A stretch of 64,000 nt of DNA from Brachyhypopomus gauderio (taxonomy: Eukaryota > Chordata > Actinopteri > Gymnotiformes > Hypopomidae). Position 1 is the first letter of the stretch. The number at the start of each line of letters is the position of its first letter. Where the stretch lies: the NCBI RefSeq assembly GCF_052324685.1, contig NC_135221.1:5155739-5219738 (forward strand). The letters are read 5' to 3'. Below are positions 21,996-34,075 of the stretch, in pieces. The notes under the pieces were generated by a model. The model worked only from the letters and a program-made list of their open reading frames with translations. It was not told the DNA's origin and made no database searches. A program made the translations under genes and the position numbers.

Positions 21996-22995
21996 GCTCT
22001 GTGCTGTGTTCCTCGGACCCTGGGCCCCTTGACATGGTGCTCTCAAATACCAGCAGACACCTTGTGCGTGTTTTGGTTACCCTACTGAATTAAGGAACTA
22101 TATACGAGCAGCTCTTTGAGCTCTGAAGTGAGAGTAACGTTTTATTGTTTTATTTTTATTTTTTTTTGTGTGACAACTGGTAGTCACAAGACTGAAAAGC
22201 AAAAATATGATGACTGAGTCCTAGATACATAAATGTTTGTGCCTCAGCTTTGGCCAGAGGACTAATAACATTTTTATCATGTCTGTTTTCTGCATTTGTC
22301 TATATTTTAGACACTGAATGTTATCAGTTATTCCAAAGGTCATACTTAGATGGCCATATAGATGGAGTCTTACTGATTCAAATGCTTCTTGACAGTCTTG
22401 TGTTCAGTTCTTAATTTCTTCATTTTTATATTTTTCCCTTTAAATTCAGTTTTTGACATGAACACTGACAGAACACTTGCTTCTTTTAAAGATTACTGAG
22501 TCACAAGTGATTTTGTAATATCTCCCTAAGCTAAGAAAAGACAAAATATTTACTTGATGGGATACATTCAGATAATATTCTGAATATAATATAATATTTT
22601 ATATTATAATATAAAACTTTTTCATTTTATGTAAATTAATACATTATTAAATTATTACATTTTTACATATTACACCCCCCCCCAGATATTTTATGAAGGT
22701 CTCTAAGCAAAATGGCTTTCTCAGTCATTGTGACCTCACAGAGCGTGATTATTACATCACTGTACTGTAGTTTCACATTTGTCAGTTGTGTTACTGCAGA
22801 CAGCACCTTTAAATTTCACCTACAGGCATTCTAGATGCTGCTCCCTGTGGCAGCTTTCTCTGATGTTCATATGTGTTACATGCAGGAGTAAGGATGACAT
22901 TTATGTATCTGTCATGCCATGTAAAAGTAGAAATGTACTTGAAATTGTTGCACTTGCTCACCATTGGTTATTGGAATATGGCTTGTGATGGCAGA

Positions 22996-23001
22996 AATAA
23001 A
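22996..23001 (+). terminator. Poly(A) signal, il2rg
   Basis: AATAAA about 1.0 kb after the il2rg stop, followed by TTTTGTTTTGTCACTCTTTTTT, a GU/U-rich downstream element. Confidence 0.65.
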
Positions 23002-23691
23002 AAAATGTGAACATTTTGTTTTGTCACTCTTTTTTGCAGCTAAGCTGCTGCATTTCTATATATAGAAAATGAGCAGTTTTTGGTTAACATCAACCGCTCA
23101 ATGTCTTTTTACAGTATTTGAGAGCTGAGAGCAGGTATGTGGGTGTCCATGGATCAGTCATACCAAATAACATAGATAAATAACTTAATATATATAATAA
23201 TATATATATTAATAAATAACTTAGAATATTAGTCATGAAAGAAGACCACACCTTCATGTCTGTTGAACACAGCCTTTGTGCTTTATAGTGCAGTGTTTAA
23301 TGATTTTGTTCTTTTTATCTTTCAAAAGCCATCCAGAGTCCTCCAGAATAAGGTTGTGATATGGTGACTGCATGTGAGTGCCTTGGAGAGTTTGGAAGCA
23401 TTGTTTTAAGGTGTGTAAAATAGACAATAGGATAGCAACACCTCACCGTGTCTTTGGGCCAGAGGTCGCAGGTCTCCGGTGTAAATATTTCAGGCACCCT
23501 TTTGACTAGTAAGGCACCCCAGCGGTGGTGTCTGCTTTCATCTGTGGCATGCTGTCAAGACATGCAGCTTACATAATTTGGCCCACCCCATCGCTAATGA
23601 AGGGTTTTGTCATTAATGCTGTGGGCTTGATTCTTTTTCTGCTGGTGTGGGAAACCTGAAACTGTAGCCCTAAACACGTTATCTAACCTAA

Positions 23692-23693
<2 letters not shown>

Positions 23694-23756
<63 letters not shown>
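23694..23756 (+). repeat. (TG)n microsatellite
   Basis: Pure TG run of 63 bases. Confidence 0.97.
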
Positions 23757-23758
<2 letters not shown>

Positions 23759-24240
23759 GAGCTAGTGGATCATTGTGATCAACATGGCACTCTCGGGAAT
23801 GTTCCAGCAGATTTCTGCCCTCTCCTGGTGTATTTACAGTCTGCACTGTAAACGTCTACCTGCCTTTGGTAGAGTTGCTTCCATGACTAACATTATGGTC
23901 ATCAAACTAAACAGAAATGAAGCAGACCTGCTTCTTCTCCTGGTCTTCTCATCAGGTACTTCAGGTGTGTTCAGGTGTGTTCAGTTGGGGCCTATTCATC
24001 ACTCCACATGTGGCAAACCCCGACTCAGCAATGCGAGGTAACATTATGCTGAAGGAGTTAAAACTGCTGTTTAAAAATGATCATGGGATTTTAGAAACAT
24101 ATATTTGTACATATATATGTATGTGTGTATTTATGTGTGTGTGTGTGTGTGTGTGATCTCTGCTACTCCTCAAATTATGAATTTGTTGAAAAAGGCACTT
24201 ATATTTACCTATATTTATAATCAGGATCATTCAAATGTAC

Positions 24241-24242
<2 letters not shown>

Positions 24243-24317
<75 letters not shown>
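24243..24317 (+). repeat. (TA)n microsatellite
   Basis: Pure TA run of about 74 bases, self-complementary and prone to cruciform extrusion. Confidence 0.97.
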
Positions 24318-24319
<2 letters not shown>

Positions 24320-24736
24320 AAATATACAAATATGCTGAAGCGTGACCAAAAGTAACACTGTCTACCTTCAGCTCCACAGGTTAAGGGTCACGGTCGAGCA
24401 GCGCGTGCAGATGCTACTGATGATTCGCACCGTCAGATGGGAAATAAAAGGAACCGTAACTGACCTTTACACGCATGCGCATATCTCGGTTTTAAATGCC
24501 AGGGTTGTCAGACCCTGACGATTGGCAGTTTTGTGTGTTTTCTGTTCTGCTTATTTTGCCCCCTGTTCTGTATAGGTCCTTGTAACGTATAACAGTTCAG
24601 TTTTGAAATTAAAATTTGGTTTTCGTTCGTTTTTCCAACTTCCGTCTGTTTAATTTCTGCTTTCTGTTTACTTTTGAGTTTATGATCGTCCACGTTTGCT
24701 TACTGTAATATAAAGTGGAACGACTGTACCATCTGA

Positions 24737-25066
24737 GACCGGGATGGGGGTGAAAACCACATCTGCTTGTGATTGGTCGCCGAGGCCGCAGGAATTTTCC
24801 CCTTCACGGTGATAAAAGCGTTTGACCATGTCGGCGAGAGTCCTGACTGAGCAGCGATTACTGGCGATATTCAAAGTAATATATTGAACTATACTTGCTT
24901 TTTTGGGACAGTCTGGTGTAATGCATAACAATCTATCTATCTTTCCATCCAACCATGTAACTAGACAATCATTATTCATTAATCCATAGACTGCCTCTCA
25001 CCCTGACTGACCTGCAGTGACGCCCATCCATCACAAACAGATGTGGTTTTCACCCCCATCCCGGTC
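24737..25066. mobile_element. Palindromic element with 29-bp perfect inverted repeats
   Basis: The 29-base sequence beginning gaccgggatgggggtgaaaa at 24737-24765 is exactly inverted at 25038-25066. The roughly 270-bp interior has no transposase; a minus-strand open frame here is uncharacterised and probably incidental. No clear target-site duplication is visible, so this may be a MITE or the remnant of a fold-back element. Confidence 0.55.
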
Positions 25067-27418
25067 ATACATGGAAATTGGACAAATTAACGGAAAATAA
25101 ATTAATTGAAATTCTACCAAATAAAAAATGAAAAGTTTTGCATCCAATCCTTCACTTTCAATTTTGGCTCGGCAAGTCGGATGATTGAATTGATAAACGT
25201 TCCACGGACTGTGTCTGTGTTGAATACATGTTCACTATTCTTCTGCTGGTGCAAAAGTAGCATTTTGCCATGGGAAGCAAAAACGATTTGCCATAGCAGC
25301 GAACACACTGATTAAAAATGATCTATAGATGCAAGCCAGTGGCCCACATTTTAGTGTCTCTGTCTCTCTCACTCTCTCTATGTGTAGTTTATCATTTACA
25401 TAAAAATATGTCTGTCTTTGATTCTACTGGAAGCGTTTTACATTAACTGCTGTATCTAGACTGTCATGTATCTTTTTAAGAACAGTCTGTGTTTCAGTTT
25501 CCTCACATTTAATGGCATCTGGCAGTAGTAACTTTCCAGGTCATTTCCATTTAAGTTGTTTATCTCCAGCGTTTGTGTCACTCTCTTTTTAAGCATCTAT
25601 GGAATTGTTTGATGGTCCCTTGACATTTAGTAACGGATGATGTCACCATAGTCAGCTGTGATTGGTTAGTATGAATACCTGTTTGTTACTAAGCTTTGCT
25701 CAGATGGGAGAAAATTGATGAAATCGTGCAAGGTGGGTTTATATTTAGAACGATGTAGGCAAGGGCGCAGTCGTTTGTACCTAGTTTCTTTTTTTGTTTG
25801 AATCACCCAACCTATAAGCCCGAAAGTGGGAGTAAGTTCTTAAGAAGACAACAGGCTTTCAGATAAAGGCCTTCGAGAAATCACAACCCACAGCCCATCT
25901 ACGTCTGTTATCTGTCTCCCATCTCCAGTGTCACTCACATTAATGAGTTCTCGGGCCTGCTTTATGCTTTATGCTGCTCTAGACATATTTTGCATCGTGC
26001 AACATGCCACCAGGTGGGTGGAACGCAGCTGTGAAGCACAGAAATGTCAGTTAGTGGTTTAATCTTCTGTGCTTCTTCTAATCTCCCATGCAGTTTTCCT
26101 CTGATAAAACTGTTTTGTGTGTTTTTAGAGTCATGTCATGCGAAATGTTGAACGCCACTATCGGGAAAGTGTTAAAGAAGGGGTGACGTATCGAATCCGC
26201 TTATGAGACAGCTGTCAGTAGTCAGTACAGTAGTACTAAAGGTTATAGCTGTCGGCTAGTTCGTGGTGAGAGTGCAGGGACTTCTTACTTTAGAAAGGAA
26301 ATGAAAAAAATGCCCTGGAAAAAAAAAACAACGCAGTGAAATCAACAGCCAAATAAAAGGCAAATGTGTGGCACGAGAATTTAAGATTAAGGACGTATAA
26401 TTGTAAAAACTAACGTATGATCCTTTAAAAACTGCTTACATATTTAAAAGACAAAATAAAACACAGCCGATATTAATGTATCCATTCCTAAACCATAAAG
26501 TTGCTAAATAACGGCTACATACCAACAGTAATCTTAGTTAGTTCAATCATTAGCCTAACAGTTACACCAAACGCACAATTCTCTCGACTCGAAGTGTTAC
26601 TGATGCTTGTTTTTGGGAAGTTCCACTACGTCATTCATGATTTTTAAAAATTACCAGTATTACAACATCTTGCATTGAAATGTTAATTTAACATTGTTAT
26701 TCGTCTGCCTTTGTTAAAAGTCCTGTACAAGTTACATGTTTAATCTCATTTACGTGATTTGTTCAAATAGATGTCATGTTGTAACTGATGGAAGTTGCCC
26801 CCTTGTGGTTATTCCCATTAAATAAGAAACGTTTTACATTCTAGTATGTTCATACTTTTTATGTATATCAGAAATATTACAAACTCTCACAACGCCTAGG
26901 TGAGCCAAAACCTTAAGTGAATTTTCAGGCTTGACAAAGTTAATTTTCATTGTTAGAAACTATTCCCCATTATATTTTGTTCAATGGGAGATAGATTGGT
27001 TTTGCCAGAGAATGTGCAGACATTTAATTCCCCACATTCAAAGCACAATATCTATAGTTGCACTTCACAATTATAGCCTAAGTCTCCTGAACTTCAGAGG
27101 CACATAGAGTTGTAATGGAAGCCAAGAGCATGCGCTACATGCTACGAAGTGATTTATGACTGTGATAGAGGAGAAATCATCCTGGACAAACCAAAAACAA
27201 AATAATAAAAACTTTTTCTCAAAACATCAAACTTAAAGCACCATAAAAATATAGTGCATAACTACACAGCATAAAACATGTTAGTCCACATTTATCTCAT
27301 TGTGTGTGTGTGTGTGTGTGTGTGTGTCATGACCACCAACTGTTCAAGAGTACCATGGCCTATAGGGACAAATGTCCCCTCTCCGTGTGTCCCTGTGGGA
27401 TTGAGGTTGGAACAGCTT

Positions 27419-27460
<42 letters not shown>

Positions 27461-29583
27461 AGGGGTGGGGAGCAGAATTCTGAGCACAGCTCTTTTCCTT
27501 ATGCATTCACCACTGGCGTTTGGTTGCCCTCAGTACTTATGATTCAGTAACTGACACTTTGAAGAGGCCCGTGGCAGGGACACAGCTCAATCGATTGCTT
27601 GTTCTGTGTAAGAGAGAGAGTGAATGGGTCTTGCCCTCGGTTTGGCTCTGATTACAGCTCTTTCATTTCTGTAAATGAACTTTGAATGTTGTAAAGCAAT
27701 GATTGACAAATAAATTTTATCCCATAATGCCTGACTGCTCTCGTTTTATGACCATAAAGCAGTGGTGCATGTATCTATTTATATCACACGTTAAAGGAAC
27801 ACATTTAATTAATCCTGTGGCTAATTTTGTATGTATATGTTTACATGTTTGCATTTATACATTTATATCACATTTCATCTGTGAAATACATATTATACTA
27901 ACTTGTCCATGCTGGATTTGATTCACTAATGATCGTTCCTGTTTATCATTATCATTGACGTGTAATGTGTTGAGGGTGGTGTGAAGTCAGGGAGCAGGGC
28001 CTGTGATACTGAATGTGTTGGAATAATTAGCCCCTAATTTCAGGGCGGGAAGCAGTTTGGCACATATTTGGACAAATGTTATGCTTGGACCACCTTTGAA
28101 ATGGCACTTCTGGAGGAAGACCTTCACTGCCAAACAACGCTTGACCACCTGAAAGTGCTTCCTTGCCTCCCCTCTTAAGAGTAAGTGTAGCAGCAGTGTG
28201 AAATGTGTTTTTGTGCAGTGAGAATAATGAATGTTCTGTTTAAACATTCCTACAACCAAGACAATGATTGGATCACAAAACAGGGCACAACAGAATTATT
28301 TAATAAATCTAAACATTTTACATAATGTGCAGGAAATGGCACTCTACATGAATTTGATATTAGCATTCTGTCAGATGAAGGATAATTGTGTAATAATTCA
28401 TGGAAGTCTCATGGATTTTTGACTAGAGAAAATAAAAACAACCAGGGTTTAAGCAAACACGAATGAAATTTAAAGTAAGTTATTTCCCTAGACAACAGCA
28501 CCATTCATTAGAGTCAATGAAATGATGGAATTATTCCAGACAGAAAATAACAGAGACCAAGGAGGCGTGTGTTACGATTTCTAAGGAGGACAATCTGAGA
28601 CCTTTTAATCTTAACCTTTGTGGTTATAAACAAGAAACCATGAAAATCCTCTCTCCTAGATAACCTCCACCGCAAATTAGGGATACATCTAGTGTTTACC
28701 CTAGACGTAGCAGGTATTTATAAGCAGATGATCTGTGATCAGTGATATGTTCTGAAAGTCCAATATCATTCAATGACTAATACTACCCTCCCCAACCCCA
28801 GCACACCCCCCCCCACCCCCGTAACCCCCACCCCCTTGTTTTTAATACAAGATTAGCCTTTGCTTGAGGGGCAAAGCAAATAAAAGTACAGAGGGCTGAG
28901 TTAACTGCCAGGCCTCTGGGCACTGATAAAGTGTTATTTTGTGCAATAATTCAATATCATATCACAAATACATTGCCAGACCCTATTGTTTCCTTAGACC
29001 TCGGTTTAGATGGGGCATTGAATTACAGACAGATACTGTAGCCTGCCTAGAACAGAATTCAACACTACAGCCTTGATGCATAGCTTTACTTTCCAGACTT
29101 TTTAAAATGTCAAATTCATATTTCACAAAGTCTGAATGTTAATTGTTAAGTGCTACCACCATTGCATCAAATAGCAGTGAGAACTAAAAGGGTTATTTTA
29201 TATTTAATATATATAATATAATATGTATTCATTTATTTATTACGGGCCTGTTATTTTAATATTACAAACTACCTTCTTCCCTGTCTGCATGCATGGACAC
29301 CGTTAACATTTGTGGGACAAGTGCTTTAAAAGTCAGAAGAAATACTCTTGTGCAGTGGTACCAAAATGATAGCACCATTACTCACACTGCACATATACTG
29401 CTTACAAACAATAACTAAATCTATTACCATAATTATCTACTTTGTTTTCCTGAGTATTTTGATTATACCCAGCTCATAAGTTTGATATAGGTTATTTTCA
29501 AGCTCCTCAAGAGCTGAGTCAGTTGTGTTGGTGCAGAGAATCACACAGTTTCTTTCTTCACCATTTACTTTCTTGCTTTCTGT

Positions 29584-30987
29584 CAGAGGTGGGGACTCAA
29601 GTCACATGACTTGGACTCAAGTCAGACTCGAGTCATTAATATTAAGACTTTTGACTTGACTTGAAAAAATATTCAGAGACTTAGACTTGACTTGGACTTT
29701 TACACCAATAACTTGGGACTTGAATTGGACTTGAACCTGTTTACTTGCAAAGACTTGATTTTTTTTTACCCCAAATCTAAATTTTAAAACGCATATTAAT
29801 ATTTATAAAGTGCGCCCCATTAATTTCATTTCCGTCCTTCTGGCGCAGACCGATCCTCTGCTTTTCCACACTCTGTACGTGTGTGTGCATGAGCTGCAGC
29901 ACAACCAATCAAATGGGGGGTTGGCGAACGTACATTTTTACCGGGCGGGGTGTAAAATGGACACAAATTAAGTATTATATCGCGATCGATCGATCGCCAG
30001 TGGTTGGTGCCAGAGCGAACTAGTAACTCATTGAATCATAGATGTGGATCAGAGGTAAATAAACTAGATTTTTTTCCGGCGTGAGAAATCGGATGTGTGG
30101 CGTGAGAGCGTGTGAAGACGGTCAAATGCGTGTGTCTCACGCTCAATGCGTGAGAGTTGGCAACCCTGGGTTCTGTATCTGAACTCAGGGAAGAGAGCCT
30201 CTCTCTGTCACCATCATAATATCCAGTTCTATCTCAGCATGGATTGTGTATTTGAAGACATCTACGTAGAGAAAAAAATATATTGACAAAAAGTGGAGCG
30301 AGTTTTCAGCTATGGGGACATCATTCATCGTGCACAAATGACATACAGACTTTTGGCCAGCAAATGCAATGCAGAATAGTTTACTGAAATGTCTAAAGTT
30401 GCAGATTCCTGTTAATTGTTCAGTTCTTATATTTGTTTGTCTTGTGTCACTCACACATGTTCTCCAAGAAACCAGATAAGAGAAGAGAGGGAAAATGCTG
30501 TTATGGTTCTTTGTATTGTACTGTGAAAATATCAGCACTTTTTATTTGAACATGGAGTTCTACTTATGACTTTTTCACAGAATATTTATTTCTGGAAAAT
30601 TGTAGTTTAAAGTATGAATATTTTTGCAGCTAAGTTTAACATTGAACTGTGCAATAAAGAGGTGTAATTTTAATTTTTTTTTATACTTCGTGTTTTCAGT
30701 TGCACATGTTTTATCAAGATTTGAGGAGAATACAGATTTTAAAAAGAATGCATGTCTATTATTTACATTTAAAATATACCTGCAACATTGGTAAAAAAAA
30801 AAAAAAAAGACTCGAAAGGACTTGAAATTCCAAGTTTCAGACTTGGGACTTGACTTGACTGTTGCCTGTCTTGACTCGAGACTTGACTTGACTTGAGTGT
30901 CTTTGCTTGAGACTTGACTCGGGACTTGAGGTATAAAGACTTGGACTTACTTGAGACTTGCAAAACACTGACTTGGTCCCACCTCTG
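29584..30987. mobile_element. Non-autonomous hAT-type transposon, 1.4 kb, perfect 8-bp TSD
   Basis: The element begins CAGAGGTGGGGACTCAAGTC and ends GACTTGGTCCCACCTCTG, inverted termini of the CAGAGGTG type used by Tol2-like hAT elements. It is flanked by the exact 8-bp duplication ctttctgt at 29576-29583 and 30988-30995. Both ends carry sub-terminal ACTTGACTTGA repeats. The interior has no recognisable transposase; a 117-codon minus-strand open frame at 30185-30538 is not similar to hAT transposases as far as I can see. A plus-strand GCAATAAAG poly(A)-like signal is near 30649. Confidence 0.85.
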
Positions 30988-31369
30988 CTTTCTGTTGCTG
31001 TGTAATTGTCCTCTTAAAACTATAAAAATTTGTCTCCTAAGATGTTTGAGCTAAAGACCCGAAGCTGATCTTCACACCCACAACATACACCCACACGCAC
31101 TTTCACAGTACCCTATTCCATTTCCTTTAATAGCATTGCTATGTCATGGTCAAGTAGTTTTGGGTAACGCAAGTAGGCACACGCATATATGATCAAATTA
31201 AACTTTAACACAAAGACTATTTCTCATATAATTTCGTGAGATATGTAACTAGCATTACATCATCAGAGGTTGAAGCGGTTAACAGACAGGTACTTTTCCA
31301 CCACATGATTGGCTTAGCCATAGAACACACAGCTGTAACCTAAAATCCTCTAAGCTGTCGCTGATTGGA

Positions 31370-31590
31370 CAATTCCTTTAAGCACACCCTCGCCGTTGAA
31401 CCCGCCTCTCGGGCGCTCCGATTGGCCAAAACTCTCGGCGGCCCGTGTCAATCTACCGCTTTCAACCAGTAACACCACAGCTAGCGTCCGGACTTGTTAG
31501 ATTTCACAGCGGCTCGGCTTTTGTTAGAGAGTTGGCCGAGATCGAGAAAGACAGCGGAGCCGTATTCATGCACTTACGGGGAGGAAAATG
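31370..31590 (+). promoter_or_regulatory. CpG-rich promoter, probably of the sestrin gene
   Basis: GC-rich block with two or more inverted CCAAT boxes (gattgg at about 31361 and 31420) and a CpG-dense 31380-31580 segment. It lies just upstream of an ATG-containing exon-like sequence and is the nearest promoter-like region 5' of the sestrin exons on the same strand. Confidence 0.5.
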
Positions 31591-31653
31591 ATCATCTGTG
31601 CGAAGAATATGGACTATCGCCTCGGAACTCAGTGCCAGCGCGTCCAGAACCAG
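31588..31653 (+). CDS. Candidate sestrin exon 1
   Basis: An ATG with A at -3 opens 22 codons (MIICAKNMDYRLGTQCQRVQ...) ending CAG before GTCGGT. Phase 0 matches the phase-0 start of the sestrin exon at 38134, so direct splicing gives an uninterrupted 437-aa protein. The sequence has no strong similarity to known sestrin first exons, which are variable. The conserved GPSxFIPEKE segment of other sestrins would then be absent, unless a diverged exon such as 37728-37819 supplies it. The donor is weak. Confidence 0.35.
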
Positions 31654-31764
31654 GTCGGTTCGCGATACTGTAACGCGTACGCGGCGCTGTGCTCGTCCCT
31701 TAACCTAGTTATCTGTCTCTTTTCTAACGGACCGTGGTCTCCTCGGCGGCGGTGCAGGAAGCCC

Positions 31765-31860
31765 TATGTGTACGCTAGCTACGTTACCTACGCTAGTTAC
31801 GTTAGCTACACTAGCTACGCTAGCTACGTTAGCTACGTGAGTTACGTTCGCTACGCTGGC
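31765..31860 (+). repeat. GCTAGC/ACGTTAGC tandem tract
   Basis: About eight degenerate 12-13 bp units of the type tacgYtagctacgt directly downstream of the promoter-like island. It reads as an Ala-Ser-Tyr-Val peptide repeat in one frame but is probably untranslated. Confidence 0.75.
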
Positions 31861-33922
31861 AGCTGACGCCATCCAGCTGCATTTAAGTCCGCAAGCTCGT
31901 CAGCTTTCAACACTTATCGTGATAATCCAGTGGTTACGTGCCTTTTGTCCATTAATTCATTCGCTGTTTACCTTTTAAAGCCAAATATCTGAAATTATCC
32001 AGTTAATGTAGATATCCCACAGTGTTGCCTAGCTACCTAACCCAGCCGCCGTTTGCGTAAACCCTATTTTACGGCGGTGTATCCGAGCACGTCGTGTTTA
32101 TCTGATAATACGGGCTGTTTAACGAACCTGTGATCCGTGTTAGGGGGGTAAATAACCACGACAGACCCGTCGGAGGCTAACGGCGGCCAGCCAGCGGGGC
32201 TGAGGGGGCGTCTTAGCTAGCCGAGCTGCAGCTAACACGAACTCAGTCCTCCGGGTGTAATGGGTCAAACTTTCCCTACACGGTCCCGACACACACACCG
32301 ACACCGGGTCGTGGGTCCCCCGGGTCGCGGGTCCTCCACCACCCGACCGGTCCGCTGTGGGAGTCTGATTAACAACACTCGCTGTTTTCTGCCCACAGTC
32401 TGAAGGGATTAATGTAGCTAACCGGCTAACGTTAGCCCATTGAGATGGCCATAACTAACTAACTAGTGGTCTCGCTGCCCAACTAGTGAGTTAAATGTGA
32501 AATATCGCTGTTTATTAAAGTCTCTAAGATCCATCTGGGGGGTTTCTAACATGTTTATAGAAACCGAGCAGCGGGTACTTTATATTCCGTTTATGTCCGT
32601 GTAACTATTGTGCACAAAGGGGGAGGGGGGTTGCATGCTATTTTTTTATTCATAAACTCCACATAGAATAAAGTATTTGACGTTTGTGTTGGTGTGTAAG
32701 TGTAATCCAAGCTGTGAATAGTGAGACTGGTTCATTTTCACCTCAGGTTGGATCGTACCTGCAATTATAACGCGCAGTTTTATTCACAATGCAACGAGAT
32801 TTTCATTTGGACTTGGATTTTCATTCAGTCTTCTGGTTTACTGCCTTGTTGTTCGTTGATAATTACATTTCCGTCAATAAATCATGTAAATACACGCAGA
32901 GTTTGGGTCTGTGTTGTTTGAATGAGCCTCGACTGCCCATACAGCCACCAAGCTCATTTTTGGCAATTTATATGGAGGTGGTAACCTGGACAAAAAGGGT
33001 TGCTGTCAGGACCAATAAACCTGGTTATATGCACAGTACCAAACGAGAATCGATGCTTTTCCATATGTGTAGACTGTATATTTGAACGCTTTGCCGTTTA
33101 GTTATCTGTATTGTGAACCTCTTTTTGTTAGCGTTTGTGCGCCGTGATGCTGATACACTGCCAATCAAAGTTGTTTTTCTCCTCTGTTGCCTGCTGTTCC
33201 TTTGCCGGCCGTAAGGGGTCGTTGCGGGCACAAACTTCTTTAGCGTTTTTAAGAACAATGGATGCGTGTGTCCTGTATTAATCTATCTGTTGTTTTCCCC
33301 AGTTTGGTGTCCTTTTCTCGTGCTCTGTTTATCCTGTGTAATGCATATCTGTGGTAAATACGGGCTTAATTACATAATCATACAATGAACATTAATTGGG
33401 AGCCGGGTGAACGTTGAGGAAGGTCATTGATTCTCTTTTTATAAGTGAAGAAATACTTTTTTTCTTTTAATAAGCACTGTAGGCTTTTGTCTTAAGAAAA
33501 TCTGTGTTTGCCTAATTCAAATATGGGTAGCAGTGGCACTACAGACACTGAAAACACTGGATGACTCAACATGTATTTCAGACTTGATACAGAGTGGTTT
33601 ATCTCTTGTTGCAGAACAACTCTGGACATTTTAAGTAATCCCTAGAACAAGGCTAATAAGCAATTTGCGTAAAGGAAGAAATGATATGATACTTCACTGT
33701 AAATGGTATGAATAACCTAATGGAGATGGCACATCACACTGAGCTCCTGCACGTGTGTGAATTACGAATAACTGGGCTCACCCAGACTTTTGTGAAGGAT
33801 ATTTGTGTGGTTCATTGTTTCTTGTCAATCAAACTGCATTATCAAACCACATAGAATACATGGGCATAAAACTGCTGGTGTCTGTCTCCGCAGAAGACTC
33901 AGTGTGTGGGTCTGTCTGCCTG

Positions 33923-33955
<33 letters not shown>

Positions 33956-34036
33956 CAAGCTGCAGCTGGCTGTTTTGTTCCCCTCTCTGGCTTCAGGTTG
34001 CGGAGCCAGAAGAGTGTTTCTACTGTGGCAAGAAGG

Positions 34037-34075
<39 letters not shown>

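Larger units (their letters stand above)
23002..29583. other. Gene-poor intergenic region
   Basis: No recognisable exon on either strand. It holds TG microsatellites (23694-23756, 27302-27327, 27417-27459), an (AT)n tract, a 29-bp inverted-repeat element and AT-rich unique sequence. Short open frames lack splice context or family similarity. Confidence 0.5.

Noticed and set aside
24680-24979. 99-codon minus-strand frame
   Set aside because: Overlaps one arm of the 29-bp inverted-repeat element and shows no recognisable domain.
30185-30538. 117-codon minus-strand frame as a hAT transposase
   Set aside because: No BED finger or hAT dimerisation motifs visible; probably incidental inside the non-autonomous element.
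31588-31866. ASYVSYTSY repeat peptide as a coding extension
   Set aside because: Derived from the GCTAGC tandem tract beyond a likely donor; the stop and repeat nature argue against translation.
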